From Enhygromyxa salina (GTDB taxonomy: Bacteria; Myxococcota_A; Polyangia; Nannocystales; Nannocystaceae): 44,445 nt of DNA. The translations under genes were made by a program, and so were the position numbers. The DNA lies in assembly GCF_002994635.1 (NCBI RefSeq), contig NZ_PVNL01000028.1, positions 1 through 44,445 on the forward strand, written 5' to 3'. Below, in pieces: positions 15,520-24,097 of this stretch (positions are counted from its first letter, which is position 1; every line of letters starts with the position of its first letter). Below the pieces are notes generated by a model. It searched no databases, was not told where the DNA came from, and saw nothing but the letters and a program-made list of their open reading frames with translations.

Positions 15520-18500
15520 CTACCCGAGCAGCCGTCGCCCGAGCTCGAGCAACCACTGCCCCTCGGCCGAGTCATCCCCCGCGAGCTGCTCGGCCCGCTC
15601 GACCGACAACAGCCGACGCACCGACTCGCCGGGTTCCTCCAGATTGGCCAACATCCGATACAGCGTCGCGTGAGGCCCCTCGACGCCACGCGCGGCCTCC
15701 CATTGTTGGACCTCGGCGGCGAACGCCGGATCACCCGGCAGCGGCCGCTCGTCTTCGTTGGCTGGCCCCACCGCGTTGATCGCCTTGACGACGAGGTTGC
15801 GACGATCACCGTAGGTCATGCTCGCCAGAAACTCGGGCATGAACGGTCGGCCGATCCAGATGTCCTGTCGGCCCATGCCAACCGGGAACTCGAGCCGATC
15901 ATTGAGCGGCTCGACCGGCAGCCCGCCGACGAAGCGAACCGGGACGACAGGAGCCCCAACGGCGATCGCCATGTCCAAGAACGCGCCGCTCATCTTCTGG
16001 ACCCCGGTCGCGCACGACAGCGAGCGGGTGCCTTCGACGTGGACCATGACGGACCGGCCGACCCCGCGCATCTCGGCGGCGAGCTCGCCAATCACGGTCA
16101 TCAAGCTGGACTTGTCTTCGCGATCGAAGAAGGTGATCAGCCCCGGATCGCGGACGTTGGGGTACGAGAAGCAGTGCGCGATCAGGCGGCCCAGCCAGGT
16201 GTGCTTGTGCTCGATCTTGGCGAGCGTCACGGTCGGCACCTTGGCCAGAGCCGAGGCGATGACGGAGAACAACAGCGACTCGACGCCGACCTGGTGGTTG
16301 GCCAAGAACATGGTGCTGCGACCTTGGATCTGGGCGAACGCGGCCGGGTCTTCAATGACCACGCGCCGCACGAATCGCTCGATCAGCCCGTAGTACAGAT
16401 CCTCGACGGGCCATGGATCCCGCGCGAACCACTGCGTCCAAAACTCGCGGACCGGCGTGATGTCGAGCTCGCCGATGCCGGCCCCGGACACGCTGACCTC
16501 GCCCTCGTGAACCTGGGTGCTCAGCTCGAACCGGGTCAGCGGGAGCGCCTCGGGCAGCTGCTTGGGGTGCAGAGCGTGGGCGGCCGCGATGTGCTCCTTG
16601 CGAGCGACGGCCTGGGGATCGCGGGTGCCGTAGATCCCGGCGACGGTGCCCGGCAGCCAGTCGCTGGCGTCGAGATCAGCGAGCGCGAGCGTGGTCTTGT
16701 CGGGGCCCGTGCGCGCGAGCGAGAGCCCCGCGACCGGCTCGTGATCACGCAGGAACGCGCGGCGATCCAGCGGCGCGGCGCTGCCGAGCTGGCCCTTGGG
16801 AAAGCAGGCCTCGACCAGCCGCATCCGACACCAGACGCCCTTGTCGCCGATCAGCTGGATCTCGAACGCAGGAAAGTCGGGCGAGCCGACGGTGCCGACC
16901 GGGCGGACCTCGCAGCGCAGCTGGCCAGCGTCGGGCGTGGGGCCGTAGAGATCGATCTCGGGGATCCACGCCGGGTACGCGACCTTGTCCGCGCTCGGCG
17001 GTTGGCCGCCCGGCCAGGTCCACTCGGTCAGGCGGTCATGCGGGATGCCGTGGGTGGCGACGTCGAGCAGCGCTGGCGCGAGCACCCCGCGTGGAACCTC
17101 GCTCTCGACCCGGACGATCGACGACGCGCCGTCGGTGGTCCGCACGAGCTGCTCGAGGAGTTGAAACGCGGGACCGTGAAACAGCTGGCCGTTGGCGTAG
17201 GGCAGCTCGACCGGGTCACCCGTGAGCGGCTCGAGCGGGGTCGGACGCTCGCCGTAGCGCCGGGCGATCACCAGCCGACCGCTGGCGACCTCGCGCTCGC
17301 TGCCATCGGCCTCGATCACGCGCAGCTCGACCCGCTCGCGGTCTCGCTCGACCCGCAGCTGCCGGGCCTCGTCGAGCACCAGCCAGCCCTTGATCCGAAC
17401 GTCGCGCAGGCCGATCAAGCGCTCGTCGGCGCGGGTGGCCTGGGCCAGCAGATCGACCATCGACATCATCGGCAGGGCCGGAACCGTCCACGTCGGGCAG
17501 TGGTCGCGCAGCCAGTTGTCGCGCGCGGGATCCAGGGTGATCGTGCGGCCGCTGCCGATCGGGGCGGCCTCGTCATCGACGATCCGCATGGCGACGTTGG
17601 ACGCCTCGTAGATCCGCTTGCCGTCGACCCACAGTGAAGCCGTCGCGAACGCGATCGCGCCGCGCTCGTCGTCGTCGCGCGCGGTGATCTCGAGGGTCGT
17701 CTGGATCAGCTTGTTGCTGGGCACGACCTGGCCGCGGTACTTCCAGGTGATCGCCTGGTCCACAGCGATCGCCTCGAACCGCGGCGCCTGCATGCCCGCG
17801 TCCATGCCCAGCTCGAGCATGGTCCACTGCAGCAGCTGCAACATCGCCTCGATCCCGAGTGAGCCGGGCTGCACGGGGTCCTGGAAGAAGTGGGCCTTGA
17901 AGAACCACTCGTCTGGGTCGACGCGCTTCTCGGCCCGCGCGAACCCAAGCCCTGCCGCGCCGCCCTCGGGGTCGAAGGCGGTCACGTGATCGAGCATCAG
18001 GAGCATCGGCCGCGCCATGCGGGCGCGACCGGGCGTCGGCTTGCCGCCGTCGAGCGCCCAGCTGCGGGTGCTGGGTAGCTCGAGCAGCTCGCGTTGATCG
18101 GACGTGGTCGGCAGGCCAGCTTGGTTCTCAAAGGCGGCGGCCGGGAAGAACCCGAACACGGTGGTCATCGAGTAGATCAGCGCCTCGCCGAGGCGACACT
18201 CGACCTCGAAGCCAACGATGATCATCGAGGCCGTCTTCGACAGCGAGGTGTTGGTGACCCGGGTCGTGAGCGTGGTCGCGTGCTCGGCTTGCGACCGCAA
18301 CAGCAGCTCGGCGTGGAGCGTGCCGCTGCCGTCGAGGTTGCGGAACATCAGCGAGTCGGTCGACGCCAGCGCGCAGCCCATGTAGCTCGCCAGCCACCCG
18401 CACGGCTGCAGCGCGGCCTCGAGCAAGACCGCGAACGGGACGCTGCGATCGCCGTTCTCGGCCAGGTACCAGGCGCTCGCGGGGATGTCGTACTCGACCT

Positions 18501-21500
18501 CGACCCGGGCGCCGGATCGGGCCTCGCCGATCGGGCCGTCGACTCGCACCGCGCGGCTGATGAAGTGATACGGCGGGTTGGGCAGGCGCGCGACCGACTC
18601 GGCGCTATCGAACCGGGCGTAGACCGGGCCGAACGCGTGGGTCGGTCGGCCCTGGGCGCACGCGAGCATCGAGCGGTAGTCGAACGCGAACTCGCCGGCC
18701 TTGGCGATCGGGCCAGTGGTTGCGACCGTGCCGGCTTCGAGCAGCGGGTGGCCCTCGTCGAGCGGCCAGCCGGGCACCAGGCTCAGGCCGACCCGGCGGG
18801 CGTGAAACGCCTTGAGGCCGTCGACGGTGCACAGCAAGTCCGCGTACACGGTCGGGATCGGGCCGGCGATCACCTCTTCGACGAACACCTCGTAACGCAG
18901 CTGCCTGGCCTTGGGGGTGACCTGGCCTCGGCAGCTGAGCAGGAACGGCTCGCCCTGGACCGGCTCGAACCGCCAGCCGTCGCGGCGGACGGTGAAGCCC
19001 AAGCTCGCGAGGAACACCGACATCGCCTGCAGGCAGCCGTCGAACATCAAGGTGCCCGGCATGCAGGGGTCGTTGTAGAAGTGGCCGTCGAAGAACCAGT
19101 GATCGGGAGTGATCGCCGTGGTCGCGGACAGGTAGCCGCGCTCCCACGGGCCGCCGCGAGCTTCGATGCGCTCGACGCTGTCGAGGAACAACATGCGCCC
19201 GGCCTGGATCCGCGGGGTGCGAGTGTGGGTCTTCGCCCAGCTCCACGCGCTGCCAAAGCAGTCCCACGGGCGGCCGTCGGCGAACGCCTGCAGCTGCGCC
19301 GCGCTCAGCGACGCGTGCTCGCAGCGCAGCGCGGGTGGATCCAGGCGCGGCTCGGCGACGATCTCTTGGTCCTCGGGGCGCCACAGGCAGCCGTCCGAGG
19401 CGGCCAGCTCGGCGTCGGTGAAGAACCCGGCCTGGCCCTTGCGGACCGACAGGCGCAGCGCCCCGTCGATGTGGCAGTCGTAGTGAAAGAACATCAGCCG
19501 AGTCCCGCCTTGCTTGGCGTGACCGTCGAGGTGGATGTCGAACGCGAGCGTCTCGCCGATCCGCGGGAGCCCGCCGTGGTAGGTCAGCGTGCAGCCGAGC
19601 AGGCGATAGACCCGATCGCTGCGGTTCTCGGCGTCGACGCCGAGGTAGCTGATCAGCAGCAGGTCGGCCTGGCCGGACTCGATCATGATCCCGCCGGGCA
19701 TGTGGCCGTCGTGCAGGTACCAGGCGTCGGCGCGGACGTCCGTCTCGGTCCAGATCGTGCCGAGCTTCATCGACATCGGCTCGGCGTCGAGGCCGGTGAC
19801 GCGATCGGCGAGCAGCAAGGGCGGCTCGGGCATGCGGACCTGTCGCTCGAATTGATCCTGGCCAGCGAACGCGGGGCCGAGGATGTCCGAGATGCGACCG
19901 CTGGCGTGGATTTCGAGGGCGGCGCGATCGAAGGTCGGGCCGATCGGTGTGCGTGGACCGGTGGCCTCGGGGGCGTTGGGTTGCGGGCGCGAGGGCGGAG
20001 GTGAGGCGCTCGCAGGCGGGGCTGCCGATCGTTGAACCGGCGCGGGCTGCGGGCGCGGTGGCTCGACGGCGACGGGCGCGGGCTGGCGCGGCGGCTCGGC
20101 ACCGACGGGCGCGGGCTGCTGACGCATAGGCTCGGGAGCGACGGGTTCGGATCCCGGAACCGTGCCGCCCGATCGCGTGCGCGCGGCCGCGGCCAGCAAC
20201 TCCATGCTCTGCTCGTGCAACGCCAAGAACTGCTGATGCAGGCTGGCCTGGTTCTCGATGAAGGCTCGCTGCGCCTGGCCGAGCTCGGCCAGCTGGGCCT
20301 GCATCACCGACGCGGCGAAGCTCGAGCTCGGCGCGGGCGTGGACGCAGGCGACGGTGCCGGGACGTGGGGGAGCGCGGGCGGTGGCTCGGCGCCAACCGG
20401 CGGTAGCGTGGGCGCGGGGACCATGATCTGAATCGGCTGCGAAGCGCTCATGTTGTCGTTCTCGTCCCGACCAAGCGACCGCCGCGGCGGCGCCTGGGGG
20501 GTTGTCGGCAGCGGCACGGACACCGCCGGCGGGTGGGCCTCGAACTGCAGTGCGTGCCCGGAGCTGGCGCGCGCCTGCGGCCGCTCGAGCAGGGCATCGA
20601 TCGAGCAGTCCACGCCCGCGGCGAGCAGCGCGGCGGCGGCCTCGATGATCACCTCGACCCCGCCGCCCTTGCGATCCAGCGCCACGATCACCGCGTCGCG
20701 CGGGCCCAAGATCTCGCGGATCCACCGACTGCACCCGCCCTGCGGCCCCTGCTCCACGAACACCCGCACGCCGTCGGCGTAGGCCCGCTCGATCACCGCG
20801 CGAAAATCCAGGCGGCGATCAGCCTGGCCGAGGATCGCCGCCGCGCAGGCCTCGGTGCTCGGCGTGTAGGGGCCCGCGTGCGCGCACGAGTAGACCCGCA
20901 GGTCCTCGCGCGCCGCGACCGGCCAGCGATGCAGGTCGAGCCAAGTCTCGCGGATCTGCGCGAGCTCGGGCACGTGCACGGCGAGGTCGTAGTGAAGTCG
21001 CAGACAGCGGGCCGCGCCGAGTCGGGCCCGCACCCGCGCGCAACCTTCGGGATCGCCAGCGACGATGCCCTCGCCGTCGTGGTGGATCACCGACAGGTGC
21101 ACGCGCGGCTCGGGCTCGACGGCGGCCTCGATCTCGCTGATCGGGGCGACCACGGTCCAGGTCTCCCACGCCGGGGCGCTCGAACCCCACGCCCGCTCGA
21201 CGGCCTGCAGCGCGCCGCCGATCTGCTCGATGAACACGCCCGAGTCGCGACACGCGGCGACCATCGCGTCGTGGTCGGTCCAGATCCCGGTCGCGAACAG
21301 CGAGTTGCTCTCGCCCGACGAGTAGCCGATCACTGCGCTGGGCCGCAGCCCCAGCAGCTCCGTGCTCAGCCGCGCGTGCAGCTGCGAGACGAACGAGCTG
21401 GCCCACAGCTGCTGCAGCGGCTCGACGTCGATCCACGCGGCCTCGTACGCGGCGGCCAGGGCCGGACTGCGCGCGGCCAGCTCGCGGCCGAGGCTCGGCA

Positions 21501-24087
21501 GCGCGTTGAGCAGCGGCTGGGCCATGCCCTCGTAGGCCGCCCCGGCGCCGTTGAACACGAGCGCGAGCTCGCCATGGATCGGCGCGCGGCGGATGAACAC
21601 GCCGGGTCCCGTCGGTCCGCCGTCGCGCAGGTGTCGGACGGCTCGATCCACGCGCCGCGCGTGCTCGCTGCGGTTGCTCGCCACGATCACGGCTCGGCAC
21701 GGCCCGTCCCCGCCCGCTCGCCCGCTGACCAGCGCGCGCTCGAGCTCGGCTGCGTCGGCGCCCGCGAACATCGTCAGCCCGGGCGCGGCCAGCTGCGGAC
21801 GCAGCAGCAGCGCCGCGCTGCCCGGGGGGCCCTCGACTCGCATCTGACGCGGCGCCGACCAGGGCCGCGCGTCAGGCAGCGCGCCGCGGCGACCCGCGAG
21901 CACGGCCGCGCACAGATCACGCAGATCCCCAGCCGCCCACGAGCGACCCAGGCGCGCACGCAGCCCGAGCTCGCCGAGCGCGAGCTGCCCGTCACCCGCG
22001 TCGCGCTCGAGCACCGCGAGGACCCGCGCACCCGCGCGGCGTGCCACGCTCAGACGCTGTACGACGAACGCCACGGCCGCGTCGCCGGGGTCGCTGTCTC
22101 GCCCCTCGACCGCCGCCAGCGCCCGCGTGTGGACCTCCTGGCAGCTCAGGTCGACCGCGCAGACCACCGCCGTGTCGAGCTCACCGCTGCGCAGGGCTCG
22201 GCTCGCGAGCGACAGCGCCCGCGCCCCGGAGAACTCGCCGTCGAACACGGTGCAGCTGTGGCCGCCGAGATCGAGCTGGGCGTTGATCCGGTTGGCGGGG
22301 ATGTTGGGCATGGTCCCGACCACCCCAGCCGCGCTCAGCGGGCCGACGAGGGCCTCGCCCGCGCTCGCGATCCAGTCTCGCTGGCCGTCGGGATCCAGGC
22401 CGGCGTCGCGCAGGCGCTGGGCCAGGCGCCAGCGCGCGCCGTGCCGACAGATCTCGGGATCCGGCTCGATCCCCATGAACACCCCGCTGCGATCGTGCGA
22501 CAGCTGGGCCTCGAGCCCCACGCTGGCCTCGCGCGCGGCGGCCAGCACCAGCAGCTGCTGCGCGAGGGTGTCGCGGAGATCATTCGGCGGAGACCGCAGG
22601 CCCGCGAGCTCGAGCGTGAAGCTGCCGGTCTGCCGGTCGAGCTCGTGCTCGCCCAGCAGCACGCGCGTGAACGCGTCGGCGTCGTGGGCCGAGCCGACGA
22701 CCGCACCCACACCGATCACCGCGAGCGGCTCCTCGGGTTCGGGCGCCCAGGTCCCACCGTCACCAACCAACGTCGGGTCGTCCTCGCTCACGACCAGATG
22801 CGCGTTGTTGCCTCCAAATCCAAACGCCGAGACTCCAGCAATTTTTGGCGCCCCCTCCGGCCACGGCTCCGCCCGATCCAGCACCCGAAACGGCGTGTCG
22901 GCCAAAGTCGGGTTGAGCGCGGCGGCGTCGATGTGCAGGGTCGGCGGACGCTGCTCGTGGCGCATGGCCTCGAGCACCTTGATCAACCCCGCGACGCCGG
23001 CCGCCGTGATCGCGTGACCCAGGTTCGACTTGAGCGATCCGATCGGCAGCGGCCCGCTCAGCTTGCGATCCGCGAACACCTCGGCGCTGCTGCGCAGCTC
23101 GGTCGCGTCGCCGACCACGGTCCCGGTCGCGTGGCACTCGAGCAGCGAGACCTCGCTCGGATCCACGCCAGCGAGCGCGTAGGCCTGCCGCAGCGCCCTC
23201 ACCTGCCCCGCCTGGGCCGGCGCCAGGAACCCGCGACCGCGGCCGTCGTTGGACAGGCCCACGCCCCGGATCACGCCGTAGACGTGATCGCCGTCGCGGC
23301 GCGCGTCGGCCAGGCGCTTGAGCGCGACGAAGCCGGCCCCCTCGGCCGGCAGCAGCCCGTCGGCGTCGGCGTGAAATGGCCGGCTGCGACCGCTGCGACT
23401 GAGGGCCGACAGCGCACAAAACCCAACGTGCAAGAACAGATCGTCGGCCCGATTGACGGCGCCAGCGAGCGCCAGATCCACCTGCCGATCATGCAGCTGA
23501 TCACAGGCCAGCTTGATCGCCACCAGCGAGCTCGCGCACGCCGTGTCGAGACAAAACACCCCGGGCGCGAGCCCCAGCGCGCGCTCGAGCAGCTTGGCTG
23601 CGCTGCTCATGAACCGGTTGCGCGGATCGACGGGCCCGTCGCCCTCGCCAAACCACACCGACTCGGCGTGGCGGCTCATCTGCGCCATCGGAAACCCGAG
23701 GTTGCCGAATATTGCGCCCACGCGCGGCCGGGCCACCTCACCCCGACGAGCGTCGCCCGCGTCGCTCAGCGCCTCGCGGGCGCAGTGCAGCACCCACCAA
23801 AACAGCGGATCGAGGCCGCTCAGCTGCGCGGCCGGGACCGCGAAGCCCTCGGGATCCCACACGCTCTCGAACCCGCGCACGTACCCGCCGCGGTCGCTCC
23901 AGGTCTGGTCCGGGCCCTCGCCCCGCACGTCCGCGCCCGCGAGCCGCCAGCGACCAGGGTCGACCGCATCGATCGACTCGACCATGCTGCGGCCCTCGAT
24001 CACCAACGACCACAGCTGCTCGGGGGTCAGCGCGCCGGGCAGCACGCACGACCGCCCCACGATCGCAATCGGCTCGTAGTCTGTCAT
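15520..24087 (-). CDS. pfa3: PUFA synthase subunit Pfa3 (KS-CLF-AT-DH array-AGPAT)
   Basis: The start is ATG 24087, preceded by TAGGAG, in which the pfa2 stop and the ribosome site overlap; the frame upstream to 24387 is pfa2 antiphase. The 2855-residue product has these domains in order. KS, 1-435 (DTACASS Cys184, His319, His358). Chain-length factor, about 453-690, with Cys replaced (FDGEFSGA, Glu618). Acyltransferase, about 835-1160 (GYSSGE, Ser923). Pro-rich linker, about 1190-1380. FabA-like hotdogs at about 1395-1560 (His1462), 1625-1770 (His1669), 1800-1980 (no His) and 2020-2170 (His2066). PKS-type DH-like region, about 2180-2440 (His2196, Asp2342). AGPAT-like acyltransferase, about 2545-2770 (NHQVGVES, EGTRS). 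Together with Pfa1 and Pfa2 it builds long-chain PUFA from malonyl units. A C-terminal AGPAT is the known myxobacterial arrangement and may place the product on lysophosphatidate. Confidence 0.95.
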   Translation of the reverse strand: MTDYEPIAIVGRSCVLPGALTPEQLWSLVIEGRSMVESIDAVDPGRWRLAGADVRGEGPDQTWSDRGGYVRGFESVWDPEGFAVPAAQLSGLDPLFWWVLHCAREALSDAGDARRGEVARPRVGAIFGNLGFPMAQMSRHAESVWFGEGDGPVDPRNRFMSSAAKLLERALGLAPGVFCLDTACASSLVAIKLACDQLHDRQVDLALAGAVNRADDLFLHVGFCALSALSRSGRSRPFHADADGLLPAEGAGFVALKRLADARRDGDHVYGVIRGVGLSNDGRGRGFLAPAQAGQVRALRQAYALAGVDPSEVSLLECHATGTVVGDATELRSSAEVFADRKLSGPLPIGSLKSNLGHAITAAGVAGLIKVLEAMRHEQRPPTLHIDAAALNPTLADTPFRVLDRAEPWPEGAPKIAGVSAFGFGGNNAHLVVSEDDPTLVGDGGTWAPEPEEPLAVIGVGAVVGSAHDADAFTRVLLGEHELDRQTGSFTLELAGLRSPPNDLRDTLAQQLLVLAAAREASVGLEAQLSHDRSGVFMGIEPDPEICRHGARWRLAQRLRDAGLDPDGQRDWIASAGEALVGPLSAAGVVGTMPNIPANRINAQLDLGGHSCTVFDGEFSGARALSLASRALRSGELDTAVVCAVDLSCQEVHTRALAAVEGRDSDPGDAAVAFVVQRLSVARRAGARVLAVLERDAGDGQLALGELGLRARLGRSWAAGDLRDLCAAVLAGRRGALPDARPWSAPRQMRVEGPPGSAALLLRPQLAAPGLTMFAGADAAELERALVSGRAGGDGPCRAVIVASNRSEHARRVDRAVRHLRDGGPTGPGVFIRRAPIHGELALVFNGAGAAYEGMAQPLLNALPSLGRELAARSPALAAAYEAAWIDVEPLQQLWASSFVSQLHARLSTELLGLRPSAVIGYSSGESNSLFATGIWTDHDAMVAACRDSGVFIEQIGGALQAVERAWGSSAPAWETWTVVAPISEIEAAVEPEPRVHLSVIHHDGEGIVAGDPEGCARVRARLGAARCLRLHYDLAVHVPELAQIRETWLDLHRWPVAAREDLRVYSCAHAGPYTPSTEACAAAILGQADRRLDFRAVIERAYADGVRVFVEQGPQGGCSRWIREILGPRDAVIVALDRKGGGVEVIIEAAAALLAAGVDCSIDALLERPQARASSGHALQFEAHPPAVSVPLPTTPQAPPRRSLGRDENDNMSASQPIQIMVPAPTLPPVGAEPPPALPHVPAPSPASTPAPSSSFAASVMQAQLAELGQAQRAFIENQASLHQQFLALHEQSMELLAAAARTRSGGTVPGSEPVAPEPMRQQPAPVGAEPPRQPAPVAVEPPRPQPAPVQRSAAPPASASPPPSRPQPNAPEATGPRTPIGPTFDRAALEIHASGRISDILGPAFAGQDQFERQVRMPEPPLLLADRVTGLDAEPMSMKLGTIWTETDVRADAWYLHDGHMPGGIMIESGQADLLLISYLGVDAENRSDRVYRLLGCTLTYHGGLPRIGETLAFDIHLDGHAKQGGTRLMFFHYDCHIDGALRLSVRKGQAGFFTDAELAASDGCLWRPEDQEIVAEPRLDPPALRCEHASLSAAQLQAFADGRPWDCFGSAWSWAKTHTRTPRIQAGRMLFLDSVERIEARGGPWERGYLSATTAITPDHWFFDGHFYNDPCMPGTLMFDGCLQAMSVFLASLGFTVRRDGWRFEPVQGEPFLLSCRGQVTPKARQLRYEVFVEEVIAGPIPTVYADLLCTVDGLKAFHARRVGLSLVPGWPLDEGHPLLEAGTVATTGPIAKAGEFAFDYRSMLACAQGRPTHAFGPVYARFDSAESVARLPNPPYHFISRAVRVDGPIGEARSGARVEVEYDIPASAWYLAENGDRSVPFAVLLEAALQPCGWLASYMGCALASTDSLMFRNLDGSGTLHAELLLRSQAEHATTLTTRVTNTSLSKTASMIIVGFEVECRLGEALIYSMTTVFGFFPAAAFENQAGLPTTSDQRELLELPSTRSWALDGGKPTPGRARMARPMLLMLDHVTAFDPEGGAAGLGFARAEKRVDPDEWFFKAHFFQDPVQPGSLGIEAMLQLLQWTMLELGMDAGMQAPRFEAIAVDQAITWKYRGQVVPSNKLIQTTLEITARDDDERGAIAFATASLWVDGKRIYEASNVAMRIVDDEAAPIGSGRTITLDPARDNWLRDHCPTWTVPALPMMSMVDLLAQATRADERLIGLRDVRIKGWLVLDEARQLRVERDRERVELRVIEADGSEREVASGRLVIARRYGERPTPLEPLTGDPVELPYANGQLFHGPAFQLLEQLVRTTDGASSIVRVESEVPRGVLAPALLDVATHGIPHDRLTEWTWPGGQPPSADKVAYPAWIPEIDLYGPTPDAGQLRCEVRPVGTVGSPDFPAFEIQLIGDKGVWCRMRLVEACFPKGQLGSAAPLDRRAFLRDHEPVAGLSLARTGPDKTTLALADLDASDWLPGTVAGIYGTRDPQAVARKEHIAAAHALHPKQLPEALPLTRFELSTQVHEGEVSVSGAGIGELDITPVREFWTQWFARDPWPVEDLYYGLIERFVRRVVIEDPAAFAQIQGRSTMFLANHQVGVESLLFSVIASALAKVPTVTLAKIEHKHTWLGRLIAHCFSYPNVRDPGLITFFDREDKSSLMTVIGELAAEMRGVGRSVMVHVEGTRSLSCATGVQKMSGAFLDMAIAVGAPVVPVRFVGGLPVEPLNDRLEFPVGMGRQDIWIGRPFMPEFLASMTYGDRRNLVVKAINAVGPANEDERPLPGDPAFAAEVQQWEAARGVEGPHATLYRMLANLEEPGESVRRLLSVERAEQLAGDDSAEGQWLLELGRRLLG

Positions 24088-24092
24088 TGGCG

Positions 24093-24097
24093 CTCCT
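24093..24097 (-). promoter_or_regulatory. Ribosome binding site deciding the pfa3 start
   Basis: AGGAG on the minus strand, 5 bases before ATG 24087, shares bases with the pfa2 stop codon TAG (24098-24096). This fixes the pfa3 start and indicates coupled translation of the two megasynthase subunits. Confidence 0.8.
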
